From positions 1-64,000 of the forward strand of contig NZ_DIHC01000015.1 of the NCBI RefSeq assembly GCF_002419965.1: DNA of 64,000 bases, read 5' to 3'. This document shows, one piece after another, positions 54,031 to 62,575 of the stretch (its first letter is position 1; every line of letters starts with the position of its first letter). The translations under genes were made by a program, and so were the position numbers. Under the pieces are notes generated by a model. That model had not been told where the DNA came from. It ran no database searches and worked only from the letters and a program-made list of their open reading frames with translations. This stretch comes from Pseudomonas sp. UBA5706 (GTDB lineage Bacteria; Pseudomonadota; Gammaproteobacteria; Pseudomonadales; Pseudomonadaceae).

Positions 54031-54570
54031 TCAAATCCCGGTAATTTCCAATGACGGGTTTTCCACCATGAGTTGCATCAAACGGCGTTCGCCTTCCACC
54101 ACCTTGAATGATCGGTAATCGCCGATGCTGTCCAACTGCCGCTCGCGCTCGCGTATGGCCAACTCCTTGGCCCGCTCATAGCCGTAATATTCGACTCTGA
54201 ACGACTTGGTCACGCTGCTGCCGTTGCGCAACGTGGTGCGCGCCACCCAATACGCGATGCCGGTGTAACAGCGATAATGCACGCCGGGATAGCCGCTGGT
54301 GTTGGTGGCGATGATGCGTTGGCGAACGTCACGGCTGAGCTTGGGCAGGTGCGTCAGTATCAGTTCATCGCGGCAGGCATCGGCGGCCTGGCGGGCTGCT
54401 TCTCGTCCACCATAACGAGAGAATGAGAAGAGTCTATTGAAGGTCCTGCCATCGCGATAAATGGTCACTTTCCAGGCGCGCGGCCCCTTGATACCGACCA
54501 GCAGATGGATTCCGTAATTGTTGGCTTTGTGCTTGCTGACACGGCGTCGTTTCTTGTTTCCTTTGGGCAC
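54031..54570 (-). CDS. Protein with two AP2-like DNA-binding domains
   Basis: The protein has 179 residues from a GTG at 54570 with GGAGGAG upstream; a longer frame to 54627 lacks such a site. After a lysine/arginine-rich start (PKGNKKRRRVSKHK), two AP2-type repeats follow: residues about 20-75 (YGIHLLVGIKGPRAWKVTIY, then FSRYGGREAARQAAD) and about 95-150 (YPGVHYRCYTGIAYWVARTT, then YYGYERAKELAIRER). Bacterial AP2 domains usually accompany homing nucleases or phage genes; here there is no nuclease motif. Its place inside the imelysin locus suggests insertion. Target unknown. Confidence 0.85.
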   Translation of the reverse strand: MPKGNKKRRRVSKHKANNYGIHLLVGIKGPRAWKVTIYRDGRTFNRLFSFSRYGGREAARQAADACRDELILTHLPKLSRDVRQRIIATNTSGYPGVHYRCYTGIAYWVARTTLRNGSSVTKSFRVEYYGYERAKELAIRERERQLDSIGDYRSFKVVEGERRLMQLMVENPSLEITGI

Positions 54571-54737
54571 TGTCTGTCTCCTCCTGGATGGGATGGGGTC
54601 AAGGAAGTGCGCATGATCGACGGCCACTTGGGGGCGTTCAATCCGACAAACAGTGAACAGGAAACTCCCTACAGAACTTACGGATCGGTCCTCGAAACTC
54701 CCGTGGTTACTAGGGCAGGCGAGCCTGGTTCGCAGGC

Positions 54738-54770
54738 AAAAACAGCCAGCCCGGATACGGGTTGGCTGTT
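54738..54770 (-). terminator. Rho-independent terminator after the upstream imelysin gene
   Basis: On the minus strand AACAGCCAACCCG and CGGGCTGGCTGTT pair around a short loop and are followed by TTTTT. It lies about 50 bases after the imelysin stop at 54821 and separates that gene from the AP2 gene. Confidence 0.85.
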
Positions 54771-54820
54771 ATTCGCAGCTCATCTGACCACGCTTTTAGG
54801 GGATGGAGCAGGAGCGTCGA

Positions 54821-56149
54821 TCAGAACGCGTGATCGGCGTTGTCCGGGTTCAGATCGGTGATGCCCAGCCTGGCTGCGGCTTGCTCGATGGCAGCGGTCT
54901 GTTTTACCAGCGCGGCAATCGCATCGCGAACGACCTGATTGCCTGCGGTGTTGCCAGCGGCGATCAATTGGTCGAAGTGTTCGCCCTTGTTGGCGTGATC
55001 GACGATGACCTGGAGTCTGGCCTGAGTGGCGTCCAGATCGGCGCGCAGGGTGCTGTCGGTGGCGGCGTCAACGTTGGCGACCAGCGAGGACAGGCTTGGA
55101 CCGCTGACCTTGCTGCCGTCCACGCGAGTGTATTGGCCCAGGTAAACGTTGCGGATGCCCAGGCCGTTGTAGAAGTGTGAGTTATGCGTGTTGTCGCTGA
55201 AGCAGTCGTGTTCGTCTTCGCTGGAATTGGCTTCCAGCGCGACCTTCATGCGTTCGCCCGCCAGTTCGCCCAGCGACAGGCTGCCCATGCCGAACAGTAT
55301 TTTACGCAGGCCGCTTTCGCCCGACTCTGCTTCCAGCGTCGCTCGGTAATTGTCGGCGACCCCCGGTTTCCAGTTGCCGACCATCTCCTCCAGATCACTG
55401 ACCAGCAGGTCGGTGACGGCTTTTAGATACGTGCGACGACGCTCGTTATGCCCGCCGGTAGCGCCGGCGCCTTCAAGGTAATCGCTGGCAGGACGCTCGC
55501 CGGCGCCGGTGCCGGTGCCGTTTAGGTCCTGGCCCCAGAGCAGGAATTCGATAGCGTGATAGCCGGTAGCGACGTTAGCTTCGGAACCACCCAGCTCGTT
55601 CAGGCTGGCCAGTTTCTCGGGAGTGATTTCGCTGACATCGACCGTGTCTTCGCCCACCTGCACCGACGTGTTTGCGATGATGTTAGCGGTTGCGCCGGGG
55701 TTGCCCAACGCATGCTGGTAGTCCATGGCGACATAGTCGATCAGGCCCTCGTCCAGCGGCCAGGCGTTCACCTGACCTTCCCAGTCATCGATGATGGTAT
55801 TGCCGAAGCGAAACACCTCGCTCTGCATGTACGGGATGCGTGCGGCCAGCCAGGCATCGCGCGCGGCGTTGAGGGTTTGATCGCTGGGTGCCGCGAGAAA
55901 GGCGTCAATGGCGGTGCCGAGTGTCTTCGCGGTGGATTCGGCGTCACTGAATACGGCGAACACGATATTGGCGTAGTTCGCGACCACAGCCTTGGCGGCG
56001 GTATCGCTGATCGGCGCTGGCGGGGCTGCAACGGCGGCAGTCGGAGCGGTATTGGCAGTAGCGGCGGGCTTGTCCTTGCCTTGGTCACAACCAGCCAAGG
56101 CGATAGCGATGGCCAGCAGACTGGCACTAGCCAGGGGCGTACGAATCAT
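54821..56149 (-). CDS. icmP: Imelysin-family (peptidase M75-like) lipoprotein, IcmP type
   Basis: The protein has 442 residues with a lipoprotein signal (IAIALAGC, Cys21) and an Ala/Pro-rich linker. The imelysin domain runs from about residue 50 and holds the GxHxxE motif GYHAIEFLLWGQ near 196. P. aeruginosa IcmP, at the same place near bifA, was described as an insulin-cleaving metalloproteinase; other imelysins (IrpA) are iron-regulated and needed for iron uptake. Peptidase activity for the family is doubtful. It has its own terminator. Confidence 0.88.
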   Translation of the reverse strand: MIRTPLASASLLAIAIALAGCDQGKDKPAATANTAPTAAVAAPPAPISDTAAKAVVANYANIVFAVFSDAESTAKTLGTAIDAFLAAPSDQTLNAARDAWLAARIPYMQSEVFRFGNTIIDDWEGQVNAWPLDEGLIDYVAMDYQHALGNPGATANIIANTSVQVGEDTVDVSEITPEKLASLNELGGSEANVATGYHAIEFLLWGQDLNGTGTGAGERPASDYLEGAGATGGHNERRRTYLKAVTDLLVSDLEEMVGNWKPGVADNYRATLEAESGESGLRKILFGMGSLSLGELAGERMKVALEANSSEDEHDCFSDNTHNSHFYNGLGIRNVYLGQYTRVDGSKVSGPSLSSLVANVDAATDSTLRADLDATQARLQVIVDHANKGEHFDQLIAAGNTAGNQVVRDAIAALVKQTAAIEQAAARLGITDLNPDNADHAF

Positions 56150-56208
56150 GACGGAATCCTGCTTCGAAGAAGTGTGTGAACGATGGCGAGCGCCACAAAA
56201 AGCCGCGC

Positions 56209-56230
56209 AATAATGCGAAGGATTTGCATT
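56209..56230 (-). promoter_or_regulatory. Possible Fur box upstream of icmP
   Basis: AATGC and GCATT form an imperfect palindrome about 60-80 bases before the icmP start. On the minus strand its core matches the 15-base Fur consensus at 9 positions. This is a weak match, supported mainly by the iron link of the downstream genes. Confidence 0.3.
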
Positions 56231-56425
56231 CGGTGTAAAGGCAAAACGCCTTGTTCATGGCGGGGGAGGTATTTCAAGCTGTTACGGGGCATTGAAGGGG
56301 GGCTTGTCAGGCAGTGATAACCGGTGGCCAGCCCCTGCGCTTGGTGCTGGTGATTTTCAACGCTCTGGCCGTTGGCAAGCGGACTGCTACAGGCAGACTG
56401 CCATACGGCCGGTGTGCCGAGCGCT

Positions 56426-58477
56426 CTACAACACCCCGACGTGCGTGCGATGCGCCTGCTTCAGATAAGCCAGCAACTCCCGTGCGGGCAATGGCTTGCT
56501 GTAGAAATAGCCTTGGCCTTCGTGGCAACCCTCAGAGATGATGTAAGCCTCTTGTTCGACGGTTTCAACGCCTTCGGCAATCACCTGCATCCCCAGGCTT
56601 TTGCCCAACTGAATGATGGCCCGCACAATAGTGGCGTCGTCATCATCGTCGATCAGGTCTTGCACGAAGCTCTTGTCGATTTTGATCTTGTCCAGCGGCA
56701 GGCTTTTGAGGTAGCTCAAAGACGAATAGCCAGTGCCGAAGTCATCGATGGCGATTAACGCCCCGGAGCGGCGCAGGCTAAGCAAATGCTGGGCGGCGGT
56801 GCTGATGTCCTCCATCAAGCCGGTTTCGGTAACCTCCAGTTCCAGGCTGCGCGGCGGTAGCCGATAGATCTGCAAAAGGTTATTGACCACCCTTGGCAGT
56901 TCGGCGTGGTGCAGCTGCACAGTGGATAGGTTGACCGCCATGCGCAGGTCGCTGAAACCCTGATCGTGCCACTCGCGCAGCTGCTTGCAGGCCTGATCCA
57001 GCACCCACTCGCCAATGGCGATGATGGTGCCGTTCTGCTCGGCCAGGGGGATGAACTGGTCCGGGGGCACGAAACCGTGCTCCGGGTGCGTCCAGCGAAT
57101 CAGCGCTTCGACCCCCACTACGCGCTGGTCGCGGTAGCTGATCTGCGGCTGATAAACCAGATGAAACTGATCACGGACCAGCGCTTCGCGCAGGTCTTTT
57201 TCCAGTTCACGGCGACGACGCATCTCGCTGTCGACGCTGGCGATGTAGAACTGATAGCGGTTGCGCGAACGGGTCTTGGCCAGGGTCATGGTTTGTTCGG
57301 CTTTCTGCAGCAGCTTTTCGGTACTGTCGCCGTCTTCCGGGAACAGGGTGATGCCGATGGTGGCGCGCAGGCGAATTTCTTCTCCGTCCACTGCGAACGG
57401 CGCTTCCAGGTCGTCGAGGATGTTCTGCGCCAGTTCGGCTGCTTCGTAAGGTTGTTCGATGTCGGCCTGGACCAGCGCGAACTGATCGCCCCCCAGACGC
57501 GCCAGTGCGCCCAGACGACCGCTATGCCCGCGCAAACGGTCAGCCAATGCCAGCAGCAACTGGTCGCCTGCCTGGTAACTGAATTGCTCGTTGATGCCTT
57601 TGAAGTCGTCAAGGCCCACACACAGCACGGCGACGCGGTGCTGCACACGGCCGCAGTCCACCAGTATTCTGTCCAGTTGCTGCTGCAATTGCTGGCGATT
57701 GGGCAGGCCGGTGAGGAAGTCGTACTGCGCCATGCGCAACAGGCTCGATTCGGCCTCGTGACGCAAGTTGGTATTGCGTTCAATCGAGGCGAGCAACTGG
57801 TTGGCGGTCCTGACCCATACGCCCAATTCGTTTTTTTCGTGACCCTTAAGCAGCGGCAGTAGATGTTCACTGGGGCGGTCAGGGTTGATACTCGTCAGGT
57901 GTTCAAGGATGCGCGACAGCGGTTTGGTCAACAGCCAGTGATAGACCAGATACAACACCAGACCCATCGCCAGTGCACGCAGTACGCCGGAGATGAAGAT
58001 GATCATCGAGTTGATCAGGAACCCTTCGCCATAGGTGGCGGTGTCCAACGTGATGCGCAGGTCGCCGTAATACTCGCTGTACGGGCTGCGGCCCACCAGT
58101 TGGGTGGTGAAACTGCGTTCCTGGCCGAGAATCGGATCGGTCAGCCAGCGAGTAGGGGATGGCGTAAGGTCGCGAGATTTTTCCGCGAGCAGGGTTTCAT
58201 TGGGATGCCCGATGGACGCCACGCGCACGGCCTTGTCCTGGAACAGTCCTTCGATGACCTGCATGCCCATTTCCCGGTCCAGGCTGTAGACCGCCTGGGT
58301 GGACGGGTCGCGGAACATGTCCAGAATCCGCTCCGCGTCAGTGGCGACGGCCTGCCGGGTCTTGTAGGCGTCGTAGACGATTTGTGCGCAACTAAGCACG
58401 ACGCCCACCACCAGCGCCGACAGCAGCACCACACGCAGCAGCTTCACCGACAAGCTGTTTTTGAGTTCCAGCTTCAA
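56426..58477 (-). CDS. bifA: Cyclic di-GMP phosphodiesterase BifA
   Basis: The protein has 683 residues: a membrane helix (about 12-35), a periplasmic region, a second helix (about 150-180), then a GGDEF domain degenerate at the active site (RLGGDQF, near 328), and an intact EAL domain from about 430 (VEALIRW, LEVTETGLME, DDFGTGYSSL, KIDKSFV, EGVET). This is the layout of P. aeruginosa BifA (PA4367), whose EAL domain degrades c-di-GMP to favour swarming over biofilm. Its neighbours icmP and sodB match as well. Confidence 0.94.
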   Translation of the reverse strand: MKLELKNSLSVKLLRVVLLSALVVGVVLSCAQIVYDAYKTRQAVATDAERILDMFRDPSTQAVYSLDREMGMQVIEGLFQDKAVRVASIGHPNETLLAEKSRDLTPSPTRWLTDPILGQERSFTTQLVGRSPYSEYYGDLRITLDTATYGEGFLINSMIIFISGVLRALAMGLVLYLVYHWLLTKPLSRILEHLTSINPDRPSEHLLPLLKGHEKNELGVWVRTANQLLASIERNTNLRHEAESSLLRMAQYDFLTGLPNRQQLQQQLDRILVDCGRVQHRVAVLCVGLDDFKGINEQFSYQAGDQLLLALADRLRGHSGRLGALARLGGDQFALVQADIEQPYEAAELAQNILDDLEAPFAVDGEEIRLRATIGITLFPEDGDSTEKLLQKAEQTMTLAKTRSRNRYQFYIASVDSEMRRRRELEKDLREALVRDQFHLVYQPQISYRDQRVVGVEALIRWTHPEHGFVPPDQFIPLAEQNGTIIAIGEWVLDQACKQLREWHDQGFSDLRMAVNLSTVQLHHAELPRVVNNLLQIYRLPPRSLELEVTETGLMEDISTAAQHLLSLRRSGALIAIDDFGTGYSSLSYLKSLPLDKIKIDKSFVQDLIDDDDDATIVRAIIQLGKSLGMQVIAEGVETVEQEAYIISEGCHEGQGYFYSKPLPARELLAYLKQAHRTHVGVL

Positions 58478-58718
58478 ATGGGCATTCCTTCATCCATGCT
58501 GGCTTGCTAGCATTGGCAATGCAAACCGTGGCGTCAAGGTCGTGAAACACCCCTGACTTGTTTCATTTGGATAACGATTCACGCGCGGGCAAGTAGGGCG
58601 ATCGATTATGGGGCGGTGAGCAGCGAGACGGACCTGGACGTTGCTTCGTAAACCCAAGCCGAGGCTGATATTAGTCCGCTAGCGTTTGCTGACAATACAT
58701 AAAGACGAACAGAAGGCG

Positions 58719-58748
58719 AAAAAAAACCCGGCAAGGCCGGGTTTTTTT
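58719..58748 (-). terminator. Rho-independent terminator after sodB
   Basis: AAACCCGGC and GCCGGGTTT pair around a three-base loop, with A/T runs on both sides, so it can act in either direction. It lies 27 bases after the sodB stop and isolates bifA. Confidence 0.92.
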
Positions 58749-58774
58749 ACGCAAGCGGCCAGCTAAAGCGCTAA

Positions 58775-59371
58775 TCAGGCGGTGAAAGCCTTGCCTTCGA
58801 ACTGCTCGGCAACGAACTTCCAGTTAACCAGGTTCCAGAACGCCTCGACGTATTTTGGGCGCAGGTTACGGTAGTCGATGTAGTAGGCGTGTTCCCATAC
58901 ATCGCAAGTCAGCAGCGGGGTGTCGCCGCTCGTCAACGGGTTGCCGGCGCCGATGGTGCTAGCCAGAGCCAGGGAGCCGTCGGCCTTCTTCACCAACCAG
59001 CCCCAGCCGGAGCCGAAGGTGCCGATGGATGTCTTGCTGAACTCTTCCTTGAACTTGTCAAACGAACCGAATGCTGTGTTGATCGCATCAGCCAGTGCAC
59101 CGGTAGGTTGACCGCCAGCGTTGGGCGCCAGGCAGTTCCAATAGAAGGTGTGGTTCCAGACCTGGGCTGCGTTGTTGAAGATACCGCCCGAGGAAGATTT
59201 AACGATTTCTTCCAGTGTCTTGCCTTCGAACTCGGTGCCAGGCACCAGGTTGTTCAGGTTCACGACATAGGTGTTGTGGTGCTTGTCGTGGTGATATTCC
59301 AGTGTTTCCTTGGAGATGTGCGGTGCCAGAGCATCGTGTGCATACGGCAGCGGCGGCAATTCGAAAGCCAT
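58775..59371 (-). CDS. sodB: Superoxide dismutase (Fe)
   Basis: The protein has 198 residues from the ATG at 59371, with AGGAG upstream. MAFELPPLPYAHDALAPHIS starts the N-terminal helical domain. Metal ligands are in LEYHHDKHHNTYV, VWNHTFYW and LTCDVWEHAYYIDYRN, the last being the SOD signature. FGSGWGWLV and the Gly/Gln pattern fit the iron enzyme. It removes cytoplasmic superoxide. Iron-sparing small RNAs (PrrF) repress sodB in Pseudomonas; they are not encoded here. Confidence 0.97.
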   Translation of the reverse strand: MAFELPPLPYAHDALAPHISKETLEYHHDKHHNTYVVNLNNLVPGTEFEGKTLEEIVKSSSGGIFNNAAQVWNHTFYWNCLAPNAGGQPTGALADAINTAFGSFDKFKEEFSKTSIGTFGSGWGWLVKKADGSLALASTIGAGNPLTSGDTPLLTCDVWEHAYYIDYRNLRPKYVEAFWNLVNWKFVAEQFEGKAFTA

Positions 59372-59704
59372 GGTAATTCTCCTAATCAGGTCAGTTGCGG
59401 TGAGCGCAAGGCCGATCACGGGCGGCCAGACATAACATACGCCGGCGAGTTTTTACTCTTTGCGACGCAGGGGCTGGATCATAGCACCGGGTCCTGCCCA
59501 TAACCACGCAACAACTGTGTGGGATAGAGGTTCCAGAGCTGTGCGGGGTAAATGTCGGACGTTGATGAACGGCTGTCTGTGATTCACCGGTCGCCATCGC
59601 TGCCGTTTGCTGCCCTTGATGCTCCTGGATCAGTGCGGTGTGCGATGGTGGCGGTTTCGCAAGGTCTGCGCCTGCAACCCGAGCTGTTATAGATGAACGT
59701 TCGA
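59372..59704. other. Intergenic region between sodB and argO
   Basis: No gene is recognised in these 333 bases. It should hold the sodB promoter on the minus strand and the end of the argO transcript. A long minus-strand frame that spans it (to 60386) is a shadow of argO in another frame. Confidence 0.5.
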
Positions 59705-60307
59705 TCACGCAGAACGCACCAACTGCGCCGCCACACTGAACATCATCACTGCGACCATTACGTCCAGCAGACGCCAGGTAGCAGGGCGGGCCAGCCAGGG
59801 GGCGAGCGAAGCGGCACCGATCGCCAGGGTCGAGAACCACATTAACGAGGCACTGGCGGCCCCTGCGACATAAGCCCCCGGCACTGTCTGCTGGGCGCCG
59901 AGCGAACCGATCAACAACACGGTATCCAGATAAACGTGAGGATTGAGCAGCGTCACTGCAAGTGCCGTCAGCAACACTGCGCGCCGCGAGCGCCGACCAT
60001 TGATATCGCCTTCCTGCAGGCTCTGCGGCGACAACGCGCGACGCATGGCCTTGGCGCCATACCACAGCAGAAATACCACGCCGCCCCAGCGCGCCACCGC
60101 GAGCAGGGTGGGATTTCGGGCCAGCACGTTGGCCAGACCGAACACTCCGACGGCGACCAGCACCGCGTCGCAAAGGATACACAGCAGCGCCACCGCCAGG
60201 TGATGTTCGCGGCGCAGGCTTTGCGCCAGAACGTAGGCGTTCTGCGTGCCGATGGCCATGATCAGGCCGAATGCGACCAACAGGCCGTTGAGGTAGCTCT
60301 GCCACAT
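59705..60307 (-). CDS. argO: LysE/ArgO-family amino acid exporter
   Basis: The protein has 200 residues with about six membrane helices. GLIMAIGTQNAYVLAQSLRR is the family N-terminal signature, and TLLNPHVYLDTVLLIGSLGA the second conserved helix. ArgO exports arginine (and canavanine), LysE lysine. It is divergent from argP, which activates argO in E. coli, so regulation by ArgP is likely. The exact substrate cannot be told from sequence. Confidence 0.92.
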   Translation of the reverse strand: MWQSYLNGLLVAFGLIMAIGTQNAYVLAQSLRREHHLAVALLCILCDAVLVAVGVFGLANVLARNPTLLAVARWGGVVFLLWYGAKAMRRALSPQSLQEGDINGRRSRRAVLLTALAVTLLNPHVYLDTVLLIGSLGAQQTVPGAYVAGAASASLMWFSTLAIGAASLAPWLARPATWRLLDVMVAVMMFSVAAQLVRSA

Positions 60308-60414
60308 GGTGTCTGCTCCGAAATAACAATGACGCGCGAAAACGGTGTAGCGATTGTCGGGGCGTCAGCGGTATAAGGAAAACCAATAATCCTGATCACT
60401 CATTAGGAAAAATG

Positions 60415-61314
60415 ATGTTTGACTACAAGCTGCTTTCCGCGCTCGCCGCAGTGGTCGAGCAAGCAGGCTTCGAGCGCGCAGCGCAGGTGTTGGGCCTGTC
60501 GCAGTCGGCGGTCTCACAGCGGATCAAATTGCTGGAGGCGCGTATCGGCCAACCGGTGCTGGTGCGAGCGACGCCACCCAGTCCAACCGACATTGGCCGC
60601 CGTCTGCTCAATCACGTGCAGCAGGTGCGCCTGCTGGAGCGCGACCTGCAAAGCCTGGTGCCAGCGCTGGACGAGGGCGGAATGCCGGAACGCCTGCGTA
60701 TCGCTCTCAATGCCGACAGTCTGGCCACATGGTGGGCGCAGGCGGTAGGCGACTTCTGTGCCGAGCAGCATTTATTGATCGACCTGGTGGTGGAGGATCA
60801 GGACGTCGGTCTTAAGCGCATGCGTGCTGGAGAGGTGGCGGCCTGTCTGTGCGGCAGCGAAAGGCCGGTTGCCGGCGCTCGCAGCCTGCTGCTGGGCGCC
60901 ATGCGCTACCGTGCGCTGGCCAGCCCGGCGTTCATGGCCCGGCATTTCCCGGATGGCTGCACCCCAAAAGCACTGGCGCGGGCACCTGCGCTGGTGTTTG
61001 GGCCGGATGATTTCCTGCAGCATCGGTATCTGCAATCGCTGGGGATCGAGGGTGGTTTCCAGCATCATCTGTGCCCGTCGTCAGAGGGTTTCATCCGCAT
61101 GACCGAAGCCGGGATGGGCTGGGGACTGGTGCCTGAACTGCAGGTTCGCGAACAGTTGGCGAGTGGCAAGCTGGTGGAATTATTGAGCGATCGCTGCATC
61201 GATGTGCCGTTGTACTGGCATCATTGGCGCAGCGGCGGGCAGTTGCTGACGCAGTTGACCGATCATCTGGCAAAAAAAGCCGGGCAATGGCTGGTGCCGC
61301 TGGACGCGCAGTGA
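60415..61314 (+). CDS. argP: LysR-type regulator ArgP (IciA)
   Basis: The protein has 299 residues; ATG at 60415 is chosen over the ATG at 60412 for better spacing from AGGA. The N-terminal helix-turn-helix (residues about 1-60) reads FERAAQVLGLSQSAVSQRIK. The effector domain follows, ending with GMGWGLVPELQVREQL. ArgP senses arginine and lysine and controls argO, lying divergently 107 bases away. E. coli ArgP was first described as inhibitor of chromosome initiation (IciA). Confidence 0.94.
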   Translation: MFDYKLLSALAAVVEQAGFERAAQVLGLSQSAVSQRIKLLEARIGQPVLVRATPPSPTDIGRRLLNHVQQVRLLERDLQSLVPALDEGGMPERLRIALNADSLATWWAQAVGDFCAEQHLLIDLVVEDQDVGLKRMRAGEVAACLCGSERPVAGARSLLLGAMRYRALASPAFMARHFPDGCTPKALARAPALVFGPDDFLQHRYLQSLGIEGGFQHHLCPSSEGFIRMTEAGMGWGLVPELQVREQLASGKLVELLSDRCIDVPLYWHHWRSGGQLLTQLTDHLAKKAGQWLVPLDAQ

Positions 61315-61495
61315 GCGTCAATGCTCGAAACAGTCGGGCCTATGGCCAATCCCTATGGCCAGCGGAAGCGATCCTGCGCGCCGACACGCTGGACTGCTGC
61401 AGAGGCTGCGGTGTCTGATTTCGATTTAGTGCATGTTTGACCGAGGTAGTTTTTTCAGGCGGCCAAATGAGAGTAAGTAAAAAACGGAGCGGTAA

Positions 61496-62494
61496 ATGAA
61501 GATTCTGGTCACCGGCGCAAGCGGCTTCATCGGCGGACGCTTTGCGCGTTTTGCTCTGGAGCAGGGCTTGAGCGTTCGGGTCAACGGCCGCCGTGCGCAG
61601 GGCGTCGAGCACCTGGTGCGACGCGGCGCCGAATTCATCCAGGGCGATCTGAACGACCCGGAACGGGTGTATGCCTTATGCGACGACGTCGAAGCGGTGG
61701 TGCACTGTGCCGGCGCAGTTGGCACCTGGGGGCGGCGTCAGGACTTTCACCAGAGCAATGTTCAGGTCACCGAGAACGTTGTGGAGGCTTGTCTCAAGCA
61801 ACAGGTGCGCCGATTGGTGCATCTGTCATCGCCTTCCATTTATTTCGATGGGCACTCGCATCTGGCGGTTCGCGAGGAGCAGGTGCCCAAGCGCTTTTAC
61901 AATCACTACGCCGCCACCAAGTATCTGGCTGAACAAAAGGTGTTCGGCGCCGAGGAGTTCGGTCTGGAGGTCATTGCCCTGCGTCCGCGTTTCGTCACCG
62001 GGGCAGGCGATACCAGCATCTTTCCCCGATTGTTGCAGATGCAGCGTAAACGGCGCTTGTCGATCATCGGCAACGGTCTTAACAAGGTCGACTTCACCAG
62101 CATCCAGAACCTCAACGAAGCGTTGCTCAGCAGTCTGTTGGCAGCAGGCTCGGCGCTGGGCAAGGCCTACAACATCAGCAATGGCGCGCCGGTGCCGATC
62201 TGGGATGTGGTCAATTATGTGATGCGCCAGATGCAACTGCCGCCGGTCACGCGTTATCGTTCCTACGGCTTGGGGTACAGCGCTGCGGCGCTCAACGAAG
62301 CGGCGTGCATGCTCTGGCCCGGCCGACCTGAACCGGCGCTGTCGAGAATCGGGATGCAGGTCATGAGTCGGGATTTCACCCTTGATATCAGCCGCGCCCG
62401 GCATTATCTGGACTACCAGCCCAAGGTGAACGTCTGGACCGCGCTGGACGAATTCTGCAGTTGGTGGAAAGCGCAGCATGGCACTGCGGTGTGA
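61496..62494 (+). CDS. NAD(P)-dependent epimerase/dehydratase (extended SDR)
   Basis: The protein has 332 residues. KILVTGASGFIGGRFARF is the Rossmann nucleotide-binding loop (TGxxGxxG), and LSSPSIYFDGH with the catalytic YAATK (Tyr138-Lys142) complete the extended SDR active site. It resembles the 3-beta-hydroxysteroid dehydrogenase/isomerase branch. The same gene lies after argP in P. aeruginosa. Substrate unknown; a role in sugar or lipid modification is possible. Confidence 0.9.
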   Translation: MKILVTGASGFIGGRFARFALEQGLSVRVNGRRAQGVEHLVRRGAEFIQGDLNDPERVYALCDDVEAVVHCAGAVGTWGRRQDFHQSNVQVTENVVEACLKQQVRRLVHLSSPSIYFDGHSHLAVREEQVPKRFYNHYAATKYLAEQKVFGAEEFGLEVIALRPRFVTGAGDTSIFPRLLQMQRKRRLSIIGNGLNKVDFTSIQNLNEALLSSLLAAGSALGKAYNISNGAPVPIWDVVNYVMRQMQLPPVTRYRSYGLGYSAAALNEAACMLWPGRPEPALSRIGMQVMSRDFTLDISRARHYLDYQPKVNVWTALDEFCSWWKAQHGTAV

Positions 62495-62575
62495 AACCGC
62501 CAGCGATTCAGACGGCCTTAACCTGCGGCGGTATACTTGCGCCCCCAAGATTCAACGGATTTCAAAGGTACCCGC

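Noticed and set aside
59391..60386. A 331-codon minus-strand frame over argO and its flanks
   Set aside because: It overlaps argO in another frame; argO has clear LysE-family motifs and membrane helices, this frame does not.
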